Assembly (NCBI GenBank): GCA_009760855.2
Contig: WPIO01000036.1
Location: 1,817,001 to 1,881,000 of the forward strand
Reading direction: 5' to 3'
From: Cristatella mucedo
Lineage: Eukaryota; Bryozoa; Phylactolaemata; Cristatellidae
DNA: 64,000 bases
The notes beneath the pieces are model-generated. The model did no database searches and was not told the origin of the DNA. It was given only the letters and a program-made list of their open reading frames with translations. Positions 1-36,986 of this stretch are shown one piece after another (position 1 is the stretch's first letter; each line of letters opens with the position of its first letter). A program made the translations under genes and the position numbers.

Positions 1-800
1 TTCAGCAGTTCAGCCAGATGTGGAGGAGCCCAGCTGTCTCGGCCGAGCCTTGTGACTCAGCAAAAAGCTTTACTCTCTGTCCTTTGATCAGCCGGGAGCC
101 ATCTTAAAAGCTACTCCAGCAAAGGAGAAACATGGCTGGACCGCGGCGATGTGCTGACCTTGTTGACCTTGCAGCAATATTCAGCACGAGCCGCAGAGGC
201 TGCAATGGCTGTATTCGTCAGCCCAGCAGAGAAGGAGCTCCGGTAGTCCAGCCTGGACGGAACAAAGGGAGACCTTTAGATATCAAGTAATGCCACCATG
301 GTGCCATGGTCCTCAATCTTGGACGCGGGTCGGACGTGAATGGTAGCTGTAGAAGTGGTATTCCTAATGAAGCTTTTAAACTTAAAGCGGTTGTCAGAGG
401 GCACACAATTTCGAGCAAATGACGACTGTCACACTAGAGTATCGCCAAATAAATGAGCAAAGTCTGCCAGTCCAGCTGCGGTTTTATTGTCATTGAGCGA
501 CAAGGAAATTCAACGACATCCACAATCAAACATCTGTAGAGCAAGCATCCCGTTTACCAGTTAATGCAGTGGCTTCTGGAGTAATAAATGACAAATAAAG
601 CTGAGCTTTGTCAGTAGAGAGAAGTGATGGCCAATCCAATGAGCCAGAGTCACTATTTGGAGGCGCAGTATAAACCTGAGTTATGGCTGGACTAAGTTTG
701 TCCGGCAGCGAAGACGAGAGATGTGATGGCATGGTGTCATTTGAAGACAAGCTCTTTTCACAAGCCTTAATAAAGGTAACCACTTCGTATACAAAAGCCT
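1..800 (-). mobile_element. LINE-2 fragment, highly decayed
   Basis: Reading leftwards it parallels the reverse transcriptase C-terminal half of the copy at 9.8-11.4 kb, with the same order of stretches (e.g. 27-118 against 10257-10375, and 470-530 against 10740-10805). Frames are broken throughout and it is cut by the window edge. Confidence 0.75.
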
Positions 801-1997
801 AAGAGAACTTCTTAAGGGGTTTCGCAGGTTTCTGCCCTCATGTTCTTTATTTGGTGGTATTAGGAGGCTACGGAGGATATGTGCAATGCTTCTAAGAAGA
901 TGTCAGAAAACCAATCGGACGAACAGCTAATATCTTGGTAACGAGATTGTTCATATTTTTCAAGAAAATAATTCTTTGTCCTCTAAATGTTTCTTGGGTC
1001 TGACTGGCAGGCTTTCATTTTTCGAGTTGAAAGGAAGCCTTGGGATTTTTAAAGCTCGCGGGTGCAGCCATGGAGAATGCCTTTGAAATTGCCTAGATCG
1101 GCATTGGATACTCAGACTAACTAAAGCGACGCCGTTCAAGCCTGAGCATTACACGGTGCATCTTTTGAACTTGTTTGATAACTAGAAAGAAATATCGCTG
1201 AATTCTGAACACGAGCAGAAAGTGAAGGAAGGCGCTAATCAAGAGCGCTTTTCAGTTTTGCGCTTGCTGCATGCAATGAGACCAGCGAGGCTGTCAGAAG
1301 AGTCTGGGCGCATATAAAAAGTGACTGCACAGCAAATAGATTGCTCAAGAAGCTGGCAGGCGTAAGTTCAATGCTGTCTCCGAGGTTAGTGTTGGCCCTT
1401 ATCTGCTAGGTGGTAGAAAGTCGCAGCAGTTCTAAAGGGCGAACGAGTGGGGGGTAGCTTAGTAAGCTTAACAGTAGTTCTAGTTTGAGCAAGTGTGCTG
1501 CGATTAATGGCAACGTTGAAAATACCAGTCTGGTGCTGGTAGCAACCATTTTTATCGCGTCCTGCTCTACGCATCCTGCAGTTAGTAGTATGTGCCTAGC
1601 TCGCGAACCCAGGCAGAGAGACGTACCGGGGACGGTCTGTGGTAAACTTTGGAATGAGCGTGAATCGACAGCAATCAATAGTGGTCCGCTTACCGTTAAC
1701 AAACCTTACCGTACCTCCACCAGATTGAGCCTACGCATTAACTGGCCTTGATCATAACTCTTACTTTTAGACCAAGCAGAGAATATAGCCAATCATAACC
1801 ATATGCAGTGTCACCTAATTTCCAAATCACTCTCGAACTCATAGCTGAATTAAATCTGCACACTATAATGACATCAAGTTTCTATGTGATGTTTATCCTT
1901 TGTGCGACGAATGAATTTGATGAAAACGCATTTTCTAGATCCAGTAGAAATTCTATAAATATAAATCCTAGATCTAATAAAAATTCACATATCGCTG
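801..1997. other. No recognised feature
   Basis: Unique-looking sequence. Short ORFs on both strands lack domain signatures or supporting splice sites. Confidence 0.6.
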
Positions 1998-2090
1998 CGT
2001 TAATAATAATAATAACAGTAAGCTTGATAAATCGCCCTCAGAGAATTCTCTTTCTAGGCGCTTTTCATTTGCTGAAAATGAAACATGTAT
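1998..2090 (-). mobile_element. LINE-1 3' tail remnant
   Basis: On the minus strand it carries the GCGCC...CTCTGAGGGCG tail hairpin followed by an (ATT)n end, diagnostic of the LINE-1 family in this window. Confidence 0.75.
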
Positions 2091-2731
2091 CGCAGACTAG
2101 TGCGCTGGCTGCGGACTCCTCTCCTCGCCTGGGATTCTTTTTAGGCTGCTCTGGGCGTGGCGAATGGGCCACCTCGAGATGTAGCTCGGTCGTCGCCGCT
2201 CTAAGTTTGTCCTTCACCTCCATCGCCAGCCACCTGCTGCGCGCCGGTCTTGCTGGCGCGGCGTGCGATGTCCATCGGCGGTGCGCGCATCGCGTCTTTA
2301 AACTTCAGTCGTGAACAAGCCAAGCGCAACGAGCGCGCCGCCAAGACCACGTGCCCTGCGACGCGCCGCAGCGAAGGGCAAGGTCATCCGGACGAAAGGC
2401 GGCGCCGCGAGAGGCCAATTTGCTAGCCCGTGACTAGCGGCCGTTGGCGGTTGATTTTTTTGAGCGGCTGCTTTGAGCGGCAAAGTCTGGCGCACGGTTA
2501 GCGGCGACGCTGCTGGCTGAGCGACCGCATCGTCAGTGCTCTTATCATTATTATTATTCAGCAAGCCGCCATTTTCCCGCCGCCGCCGCGTTCTGCATGG
2601 ATCGAAGCGCTTTCTCGCCGCACGAGCTTCCGGCGGCGGCTGCAGCGGCAGCGGCTGAAGCTCGTACAGCTCGTCGTGGTCACCACGTCGCATTTCGGCG
2701 GCGGCGGTGTCCGTCGGCAGCCCTATTCAAA

Positions 2732-2877
2732 TCACTTGAGTCCGAAGCCCGACACGAGTATGTCAGCATCGTGATATCCGGGAATCGAAGGTTTTGTCGC
2801 CGCGACAGTGCTGCCGCTTCCGCCCGATTCCAAAGTCGTGCTGGCACCACCGCTAGTATTTCCGTTCGAAGCTGCCG
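2732..2877 (-). CDS. Candidate orphan terminal exon, function unknown
   Basis: A strong acceptor (CT-rich tract, then GGCATTTTTAG|CG) opens a phase 1 exon of 47 codons ending in TGA. The product is Ser/Thr/Gly-rich (ASNGNTSGGASTTLESGG) and ends in a more complex stretch, KPSIPGYHDADILVSGFGLK. It lies downstream of the KIF19 stop on the same strand, so it could be an alternative KIF19 end or part of another gene. I could not identify a phase-compatible partner donor. Confidence 0.35.
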
Positions 2878-3254
2878 CTAAAAATGCCAAGAGAGAGAGA
2901 GAGTAGCTTGAGTGAATGAATCATTTGGCAAGCGAGCGATCAGCCACAGACTGCAGTAGCCGGTTTAGCCTTGCGGGAAATCGCTAGCACTTAGCGACCC
3001 CAGTCAGGTGTCGAAGGGCGGAGACGCTTTATAAAGGCAAAAGCGTCCACGATTGACCGCTAGGAGGAACGGCCGTGAGGCTCGATAGCGGAATAATGCA
3101 TCCCTCAGTCTTTGTTATTTTTTTTCGGCGCCTGCGCCTTTCAGTGGCTCGCGATGAGCGCGTGGAAGCGCCGAATATAGCGAGCGGCAGCAGCGGCAGC
3201 TGCGGCGAGGTGCGCTAGAGTGCCCCCACCCACCGCGCGTACGCTCTGGTGCAC

Positions 3255-3460
3255 GGTGCCTCTGGCTGATTTGGGCTAGCGGTTAAAGTGCTCGCTTCGA
3301 CAGAAGTCAAGGTAAGTGTATTTGATGGCGTGGGCTCAGGGCGCGTGGCGAGTGTTCCTGAACCGGGAGGCGCGGGGCTCCTCCGGCTAAGGTACAGCAA
3401 TTTGTTGGCATATTTAAAATACAAATAAACAAATGGAAAAACAAATTATAAATAAATAAA
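3255..3460 (+). mobile_element. SINE-A-like head with A-rich end
   Basis: GGGCTAGCGGTTAAAGTGCTCGC is an A-box-like tRNA head shared with the other SINE-A copies. The rest is diverged and ends in an AAATA-type tract. Confidence 0.45.
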
Positions 3461-4368
3461 TGTATATATATCTACATACGGACACAGCTCACCTTGCTCT
3501 GTCTGGGCGCCGCCACTCGGCGTCGCTCGATCGGGCGCAGCTTGCTTGGCCTTCTCAGATCCTCGCAGATTTTCGCCGCCCTTGGACGACTTCCGCGCAA
3601 CTGCAGCGAAGCAACGAATGACGACGTCTTTGACGTCGCCCAAAACGATCGCCGGCCAACCGGCGGCGGCGGGGTGGGCGTCGTCTTTGCGTCGCAGCCG
3701 TCTCTGAGGCGACGGCTGCGACGCCGCGGGCGGCGCTGCTCGAAGAGTTAGCTAGCTGGCTTGGCGCTAGCAGCGACAGGTGCCGTCGCCTTAGCGACGG
3801 TCGAGCAAAGTCGATCGCGTGCGATTGCGAGTGGCGAGCGCGCGGCGATCCCTCTTAGCGGACGCGCGGCGCCTCGAGAGCCGCGAGCGCGAGCGCGAGC
3901 GGAGCGGGCGCGCGCCGCTCGGTCCGAGCAGCGCCGCGCGCGCCTCTGGCGCTTACGCTTGGCTGACGGCGTCCGGCGTCTCGGTTCGCTCGAGCTGCTG
4001 GCGTCCGCTCGGTTGCCGCGCCGCGCTCCCGCCGCGCTGAAGCGCTTGTTGCTGACGACGTAGCGGGGAAGCCGACTGCTGCGCGCGCCGGCCCGCGGAG
4101 CCGCGGCGGCAGCCACCGCCGCCGCGGCTCGCTGTCTCGGCGGCGGCGGAGGCGGCGGCGGCTGCCCCGGCGGAGGCGGCGGCGCGCTCTGCTCTGTGCT
4201 GCTGTCAGAAATGAGCCGCCGCTGCAATCGCCGAGAGAAAGACGCGCGCGAGCGGCAATCAGTGACGTCGGAGCTCAGCGATGGCCGCCAGTGAGACCGC
4301 TGGCGTTCGGCTCTCGCGGACGCTGGAGCTCCGCCGCGTAAATCGCCGCGCTCACACCGCTAGGACCG
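3461..4368. other. GC-rich sequence downstream of KIF19
   Basis: Extremely CpG-rich. It holds a minus-strand 159-codon frame (3748-4227) with poly-Pro, poly-Ala and Arg runs and several plus-strand frames. I attribute these to base composition. It may include KIF19 3' UTR. Confidence 0.4.
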
Positions 4369-28335
<23,967 letters not shown>

Positions 28336-28700
28336 TCTGTCGATTTGAAAGAGCCGGCACGGAAGCGCGGAAACCGATGCGTCCTGTGTGTCAGATGTCT
28401 GTGGCGGAGTTCAAGACGCTGGAGGAGAAAGATGGCGCCGAGCGATGCATTGGCTTTGCGGCATGGCTTAAATCCTAATCGTCCGTCATTGCGACGGCGG
28501 CAGCAACAATAAATCGGCAAAGAGAGTACAAAGCTCAAAGGTCTCACTTTGCGATTTAAAGCGCTTTTGGTGAGCAGCCGGCTCTTACTGTCGTGAAGGC
28601 CTCGGGCGCACTAGATGCGAGCGGCTGCCGTGGCGGTCCAATCTGCGCTCGTAAGTCCATTAGATGAATCGCAGCTAGAGTCCGCCATCGCTTGCCGAGC

Positions 28701-28741
<41 letters not shown>

Positions 28742-28880
28742 CGTCAACTCTGGTAGCTTGCTGGAAGCTGAATCAGCGGACAGAAGGGGACCACGCGATT
28801 GGCTGGCCGTATGAAGGGAGCCAGCAGTATTGCATGTGGTCCGGGGGCGGTGCAATGCTGACGCCAGCGCGCATGCGCCT
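28336..28880. promoter_or_regulatory. Presumed KIF19 upstream region
   Basis: CpG-rich sequence directly upstream of the first motor exons. No clear TATA box was identified. A (GA)n run lies at 28700-28738. Placement is inferred only from gene position. Confidence 0.3.
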
Positions 28881-29009
28881 TCACGTGCGTTGGGGCCAAG
28901 TGATCTTGATCCGTGTGTAGCTGAGCGACGGCCGGCGGCTGAGCAGTAGCATCAGGTCTGAGTCGGTCGGCTGCATGTGGAAAATGGAGCGATATTGAAC
29001 TCGAGGAAA

Positions 29010-29580
<571 letters not shown>

Positions 29581-30164
29581 ATACTTGTGCACCTCGATTT
29601 TCAGATTAGTTAAAGGAGAAAGAGAAACGTGTGGTGGGAAGTGAAGGAGGAGTGTGAGCAAGGAGGGCAAGGGAAAGACTGAGGGCGTGAGATAGTGAGA
29701 TAGTGAGAGAGAGCGAGAGAGATTGAAGCGTTACGGAAGGAGTATGAGGATTAAAGGAAGAAGGCAAGCTGTAAAATGATAAACAATAAAAAATAAGATT
29801 AATGATAATATTAGATACGCTACAGAAACAGGAAGAGTTCCAAGGGACGAAACATGTCGGAAATATGTTAACCGTCTCACTGACAGCCGTAATCGATGCT
29901 CGTGGCAAGCAATACTCTATCGCAAGCATTTCGCGTCATTCACTTCTATGATCGGCTGCAGTAGGGCTACAGCTATTATATATAGCGCTACAGCAAGTCG
30001 CTACTCGCCACTTGTTGTTGGGATAGGAATCTGCTTCTAAACCGGCTGGATGCCGCAGTGAAAACTAGCAGTGCGTCGCGTGATCCCTGGCGACATGTTG
30101 GTCCTCTCAAGTCTACGTGACGATGCTCGGGCCACTGGTTGCTAGCTAGGATGGAATCAGGAGT
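29581..30164. other. Purine-rich, then unique sequence
   Basis: GA-rich to 29.75 kb, then AT-rich sequence with no recognised gene. Confidence 0.5.
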
Positions 30165-30315
30165 TGAAGGCAGAGCTAGTTTGGCCCAGTGGTTAAGGTT
30201 CTCGCCCCAACCAAGGTCTGGCCGAGGTCGTGGGCTCGAGCCCGGAGGCACATGGGAAGCGTCTAAACAGAGATTAAGTTCTCTTAGGGCGCTATACAAA
30301 TGAGTTATATTATAC
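30165..30315 (+). mobile_element. SINE-A copy, well preserved
   Basis: AGTTTGGCCCAGTGGTTAAG (A box), GAGGTCGTGGGCTCGAGCCC (B box), AGAGATTAAGTTCTCTTAGG, GCGCTATACAAATGAGTTAT. A good reference copy. Confidence 0.93.
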
Positions 30316-30784
30316 AGTAGGTTCTCAGCGCCACATAATCTCTGCACGCGCGAGCAGCTGAACGTAAGAGTAGCCTGAGCTGCAAAGCTACTGCGCGGGC
30401 CACCGCATGTGGAAGCACAGGTAAACAGCAAACTTAAGAGCTAGCACAAGCTAGCACAAGCTGGACTTTCTGAGCTCGCAAGCTTTTCACACCACCTAGG
30501 TCACGTGATTCTACTCTGATAAATGTAGCAGATCGAGATTGCAAGACTATTTGTCAAATACAAAAATTGCTTGAAATGTAATTATCTATCATCCCGCTGG
30601 TGATGTCTAAACGAGTTGCTCAGTTTCTGATCAAATCCTAATTTATGGTCTTGTGCAGTATTCAGCTTATGCGAGCAAAAACGTAGTACTTTCAGTTGCT
30701 CCTTGAAATAATCCATTTTTTGTTGCAATAGTAATTTTAGCTGATACAGCTTTATTTAGAGAGCAGCAGAAGATTCTTTAGGAC
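30316..30784. other. No recognised feature
   Basis: AT-rich unique-looking sequence. Confidence 0.5.
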
Positions 30785-30905
30785 TAGGAACGCCGCTTGC
30801 AGTGGGCAATAAAAAGCGTACACTGTGTACGACTCGAACCCGCGATCTCGTTTGTGAAGATGGTGAGCACCTTATCTCCCGGGCTAACACTTAGGTGCTC
30901 ACTAT
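30785..30905 (-). mobile_element. SINE-B-like / tRNA-related copy
   Basis: The reverse strand holds GGTGCTCACCATCTTCACA and GAGATCGCGGGTTCGAGTCG, then TGCCCACTGCAAGCGGCG. It mixes head features of both SINE families. Confidence 0.6.
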
Positions 30906-30989
30906 CCTGTCGGTGGAGAAATCGATAAATGCTTCGTAGCCATCCGTAGCGGCTAGAAAAAAACGTTTATAGCCTCAAAAACCCGAATT

Positions 30990-31008
30990 ATATATATATA
31001 TATAAATA

Positions 31009-31073
<65 letters not shown>
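30990..31073. repeat. (TA)n(GA)n microsatellite
   Basis: TA repeat directly followed by a GA run, about 50 bp from the 3' end of the neighbouring LINE-1. Confidence 0.97.
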
Positions 31074-31119
31074 TGTATGGGAAATGGTTAATATCTATAT
31101 AGGTAACAGATACTCGCCA

Positions 31120-32572
31120 GTGTAATAATAATAATATTAATACTAATGTAATTGATAAAGCGCCCTCAGAGAACTCAATCTCTTTCTAGGCACTTCACAT
31201 TTGCTGCAAAGGGAAGCGAGATTGAATGGTAAGTAATATCATGCTTGTAACATGAATGACATGGTTAGGGGTGACATGCACAGGGTCAGCATGCAAATGT
31301 GGTTAGTGGCAGCATGCACAGTGTCAGCACGCATAAACACATGAAAGACGAATCACAGGGACCCACTAAATGCTGTCCTAAATAGGTGTGCTTTTAAGTT
31401 CTTTTTAAATGTGGTCAAGCTAGGGGATGTTCTGACGGAGGTCGGGAGGGAGTTCCAGGCTTTGGGAGCATACGAACTAAATGCACGGTCTCCAAAGGCA
31501 TTAAGGTTTGTACGAGGTATTTGTAGACTGTCAAATTCCGAAGAGCGGGTAGTACGATGCTTGCCTGGTAGGGGAGTAGATCTGAGAAATAGGCTGGAGC
31601 CAGGTTTGGTCCAGCGGTATAGGTGCTCGCCCCCCCAACCAAGGTCTGGCTGAGGTCGTGGGATCGAGCCTGGAGGCATATATGAAGCGCCTGAATAGAG
31701 ATTAAGTTCTCTTGGGGCGCTATACAAATGAATTATATTAATTATATTAAAGCATGAAGTGACCTGCAAGTGAGCGACAAAACCTTGAATTCGATCCGTT
31801 GCTTGACTGGTAGCCAGTGCAGGTCGGCGAGAAGTGGTGTGATGTGGCAACTGCGACGCTCACGACAGACAAGCCTAGCTGCCGAGATTTGCACCAGCTG
31901 CAATCGCCTGATCGCACATGCCGGTAGGCCAGCAAGTAGTGAGTTACAGAAGTCAAGACTGGATGTCACAAATGCATCGACCAACTTAGACGTGGTATCC
32001 TTATCTAAACAAGCCCGAATTTTAGCAATGTGCTGTAGCTGAAAGTAGGCAGACTTGACTGTGGAGCTGATGTGGTCGTATAAAGAAAGCTCACTTCAGA
32101 ACATGACACCTAGATTTCGAGCTGATTCAACTGAAGATATGCTGGCAGAGCCAATTTTGAGCGTCAGCCTTTCCAATTTCTAAATCACACTGGGTTCGCC
32201 CATAATTAGTAAGTTGGTTTTATCATCGCTTAGTTTTAAAAAATTTGCTGCCATCCGTGTGTGGATGTCGTCAATACATGCAGCAAGTGAGTTGAGAGAA
32301 TTTGAGGTGCTCGAAGGCTGGAAGGAATCAAAGCAAAGGTACAACTCAGTTTCATCCGCATTAAAATGAAAGCCTAGATTGTGTTTGTCAATTACATCAG
32401 CAAGAGGGAGAGTATAAACTGTGAAAAGAACCAGATCTAGCACGGAGCCCTGAGGTACCTCATATTTCAGAGGTACCTCGGATGATCTTTGTCCATTCAC
32501 GTCAATACTTTGGAGTCTCCCACTGAGATAGGACCTGAAACATTGCAGAGCAGTGCCAGTGCAGTCGATTTG
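31120..32572 (-). mobile_element. LINE-1 copy, 5'-truncated, interrupted by SINE-A
   Basis: Reverse-oriented CR1/L2-type LINE. It carries 3' UTR with hairpin tail, thumb motifs ([20 protein letters not shown]), LNDDKTN-like LSDDKTNLLIMG, FHFNADETELYL in place of [10 protein letters not shown], and KYEVPQGSVLDLVLF. The catalytic YADD is degraded, so it is inactive. It lies just beyond the Ig receptor poly(A) signal. Confidence 0.93.
31598..31745 (+). mobile_element. SINE-A nested in LINE-1
   Basis: It has head TTTGGTCCAGCGGTATAGGT, B box GAGGTCGTGGGATCGAGCC and the shared tail ending GCGCTATACAAATGAATTA. It splits the surrounding LINE-1, whose uninterrupted order is seen at 34381-34430. Confidence 0.92.
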
Positions 32573-32615
32573 TCACTGCGTAAGAGCGAGCAGTACAGGA
32601 ATCATCACGACAAGC

Positions 32616-32621
32616 TTTATT
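32616..32621 (-). terminator. Poly(A) signal of the Ig receptor gene
   Basis: AATAAA on the minus strand, about 170 nt after the receptor stop codon. Confidence 0.55.
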
Positions 32622-35600
32622 ATAGCTCACTGAGCCAGTAAAATATAGAGCAGGAAAGTAAAGAACGGCTCTCACAATCTGGAAAGCCTTTGGAGCGAGC
32701 ACCGGCTGACCTATGACACTATGGCTCTTCTTCCGAATTCGCATTCGGAGCTGCCCTATGATCGGGCGTTGAGCAGTATGGTCGGATTCGATCACACGCT
32801 GCGTAGCTCCGAGTTTCGGCGGAGGGAAGAGCGTGATGGCCAGTCGTCTTCGTGCAACGCCGTAGTTGTGTTCTCGTCAGCTCGGTAGTCGGTCGCTTCG
32901 ACCTTGGCCGTGCTCTTGCAAGCGCACGCAATCGACACGCCCAAGATGACGACAGCAGCAACCGCCGGAGGTGCGGTGTACAGGATCAGAGATTCAGTTG
33001 GCACTACAAGAAGACGCGACGCTCGGCTCGTTGAATGGAATCAACTGGGAGCTGTGGTCACATCCTATGGCTAGTTCCTAGCAACTAGTGTACGAGCGAC
33101 GTCACCCAGAAATCAGCCGCCAAAAGAGCGGAGGCGGAAATAGAAGTACTGTGCAATATATCACAACGAAACGATGCACTTCCTGACGTAATAACTTTGC
33201 CGAGCTTTGACCAATGCTGAAGCAAAGGCGGATTATGAGAAGCAGACAAGTAGCTGGCCACTAAGCGAGCCTCCCAATATTTTAGATTAATATTAGAAGA
33301 CGCTGATGATGAAATTTCGCCAAGGGTACCCTACTTACGATTAACTATCTGACCACTACTGCACCTTGCACGCCCACGCCCACACCCATGCACAAGCTCA
33401 AACGTACGGTCGGCAGTGGTGAGTTACTCGGAGTGCATACAGGTGCTAGAAGAGATATGCTAGCCGATTCCATTTTCGGAGTAACGTTTTTCAATTACTG
33501 TGCTAGCACTAAGGTTATCAAAAGCTTGAGGATTTTTGCATGGTCATTACAGTTGAGAAAGTTTGCTACCATCCCCAGGTGAATGCCTGCAGTACTCTCT
33601 TCAGGAGACTTAAGAGAGTTCGGTGGGAGTTGGAAGGAAGGGGGAGAAGTTGGAGTGCAGGTAGCAGAACCTGAATCTCACCTCATCTGCATTAGAATTA
33701 AAGCTTATTTTGTATTCGGTGGCTGCATCGGCGTGAGAGGAGAATTGATTATGAAAAGGCAGTAACCAAGGGCACATTCCAGCGGTACCTTATGCTCTAG
33801 AGTCTCCTCGGATGACTGCGAGCCGTGAAAATCAACTCTCGGAAGCCCCCCACTGCGATAGAACCTACGACTGCTGTAGTGTAGCCTAAGTCATGTCCAG
33901 GCGAGATGAGCGGCACTCAATAATAATAATACTAACAATAATGCACTCGATAAAGCACCCTCAGAGAACTTAATCTCTTTCTAGGTGTTTTACATTTGCT
34001 GCAAAGTGAAATGCAATTGAATGGTAAGTAAAATCATGCTTGAAAAACAAACAAAATGAATAATATGGTTAGGGGTGACATGCACAAGATCAGCATGCAA
34101 ATGTGGTTAGTGGCAGCATGACAGTGTCAGCAAGCATAAGCACACCAAGGACGAATCACAGGGACCCACTAAATTCTGTCCTAAATAGGTGTGTTTTCAA
34201 GTTTCTTTTAAATGTGGTCAGGTCAGGGGATGTTCTGACGCAGGTCGGGAGTGAGTTCCAGGCTTTGGGAGCATACGAACTAAATGCACGGTCTCCAAAG
34301 GATTTGAGGTTTGTACGAGGTATTTCTGGACTGTTGGATTCCGAAAAGCGGGCGGTACGATGCTTGGCCTGATGGGGTAGTATATCTGAGAGATAGGCTG
34401 GAGCCATAGAATGAAGGGACCTAAAAGTGAGCGACAAAACCTTGAATTCAATCCGTTGCTTGACTGGTAGGCAGTGCAGGTCGGCGAGAAGTGGTGTGAT
34501 GTGGCAACTGCGACGCTCACGACAGACAAGCCTAGCTGCAGAGTTTTGCACCAGCTGCAATCGCCTGATCGCACATGCTGGTAGGCCAGTAAGCAGTGAG
34601 TTGCAGAAGTCGAGACGGGATGTCACGAATGCTCAAGAAGAACTCCGTGGTCAACTGTGTGTCAAAGCTACTAGAGCATTTAGCAAAATTATCTGAACGA
34701 ATCTACCCTGGTCTGCATTCCTGCGATGGTCTTTATGCACTCGCCGTGCGTGTGACCCATCGGAGTCATTAGCTCTTAACGCCTGAATGGAATTTACTTG
34801 ATGGGCTGGTAGTTGGTCATTGAAGCTAAGATGGTCTACCAATGCTCATCCGAGTGTCTTTGATAGAAGCATGAGTAGATAGAATAGGCGGAAATTACCT
34901 TTCTCCTAGTCAAGTGTTGCCTATTTGTTAACGAAAGCCCCTGTGCAAAGTCTACGGCTTTCTATGCTTTTTAAGGGCAACCGAAAGTTAAAAATATAGC
35001 TTAAATAGGCTATTTAGAAAGAACGTAAACCTAACGTTCAGAAACACCTCTGTTAGGGCTACGTGTGCAAACTAAGTCGTCTGAAAACATCAGTAGCATA
35101 AGTTGCTGGTGAACACCCAGCGTTCGGCGCCGTGGATATCTATTGGGTCAATTTCCGACTCTGCCTGGAGGTGCATATCGCGTTTTCGATTTCCCTTACA
35201 TGCCTCGGCCCACACAAATCGTGCAGGGGAAGCGCTCTCTGTCTGCACTTTACTGTGGAGGGTATGCGATCCTCTAGTGAGCGGAGGGTCAAATCAGTTC
35301 CGAATTATAGTCTGCCTACTTTCAGTTCCACAACGTCCCTATAAATAGGGCTTGCTTAAACAGGGATACCATATCCACATTTATGCTCGCATCTGTAACA
35401 TCTCGTCTCGACTTCTGTAACTCACCGGCTGCCGCGATGGCACACTAAGTAAGGCGGTTGCTTTCACGACCTCGGTCACGAGGTCGTGGGTTCGAGTCCT
35501 GCAGTGGGCAATTTTTTATTGGCACTGCAAGCGGTGGTGATAGCCGTAAAGGCTCTTCTGTCGCTATACAAAAAGAGGCTGTTTAATCAGCTAAAGGCTT

Positions 35601-36953
35601 GTGCAATCAGACACTTACATTTGGTACCAAATTCTGCAGCTAGGCTCGTCTGTCATGAGGGTCACAGTTGCCACGACTTTCTTCCTACTCGCAATGACTC
35701 CCAATCAATCAGGCGTCGACTTCGAGGTTCTGTCACTCACTTTCAGGCTCCTTCATTCTCTGGCGCAAGCCTACCTTTCAGGCTACTCCCCGAGGCTGAT
35801 GGATCGGCCTCTTACCGCCCGATTTTCTTGCTCGAATCGAATCGTCTTGAGCTAATCTATAACCTTGTGGAGACAATGCCTACAGGTCGCATTTTTCAAA
35901 AGCTTGGAGTCCATTCCCGACTGACGGTGCGACATCATTTGACTTACCAAATGTTAAAAATAAGCTATAACGCACCTGTTTCTCGAAGCCTGGGGTGGGT
36001 ACTTGCGACTCGTCCTTTGTATGCTAATGCGTGCCCTGACTGTGAGTGTTACCAGCTACCGTATTTACATTTTAGCAGTGTAAATGTTACCTCTAGTCAT
36101 ATTATGCTTGTTGATATTTCGAAATTATCTACTTAACATTTGATTATGGTTCCTAGACACATGTTAAAAATACATGCACATAGATTATGTTAAAAAGGAC
36201 TACCTAACACCCTTGCTGGCAAGCGATTTTACTCGCCCCCTGGCTCTTTTGGTACTGTAATAATTTATTTCAGTTTTGGCTTACGATATTAGGCCCTTAA
36301 AGCTGGCCATAAATGTAGCTCCAAGCATGGTTGATGATTGCAAACGCCAGCCCTGTATCTGTATTGCTGAAGGATCTATAATGGTTCCCAGTTGATCAAA
36401 CTTAAAGAGCAAAATGCTTACTGTGACCAATGTGGCCCTACGAGGCTGAGTTTTTCATACCTAGCTGAAATTCTTGAAGGAGCGCGTGCGGAAATTTAAT
36501 ATTTATCTACCAGTGATAATTACTCTCTGGGTACGAAAGAAGGAAGGAGACTGTACGTTTAGCGTCGAGAATCGTCATCAAAGTACACGATTTCAGACAG
36601 ACTTTGGTCGAAGCAAATATCTCAAGGATATCGTAGATTCATGCCTCGAATTATTATATTGTTGTGTCACACTGTGCTGGGGTTTCAAAGAAGCCTTCTA
36701 AGACTAGCCATCGGGGTAGTTGCACGCTCAACTAGCACTAAATCAGAGTCATCTACTGCGGCGGCGCTCGAATGGATTCGCTGTCGAGGTGGAGCGAGCT
36801 GCGAGCTAGACGGCCCGGAAGAGTGCAAATACGCGGGAAGTGCGCTCCTCTCAGCTCCTATCTACGGCTACGGCTACGGCTACGGATTCCTCCTCCGAAA
36901 GATCGGTACGATAGAAAGATCGATGGTCAACGATCGATTGCTCACCAACTGCC

Positions 36954-36986
<33 letters not shown>

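Noticed and set aside
28390-28480. Plus-strand ORF starting MSVAEFKTLEEKDGAERCIG
   Set aside because: Looks protein-like but only 27 codons, with no splice support or known match.
35425-35520. Free-standing tRNA genes at A/B-box sequences (also at 30.2, 31.6, 41.4, 57.95 and 59.7 kb)
   Set aside because: Boxes are embedded in longer repeated elements with SINE bodies and tails, and a full cloverleaf cannot be drawn.
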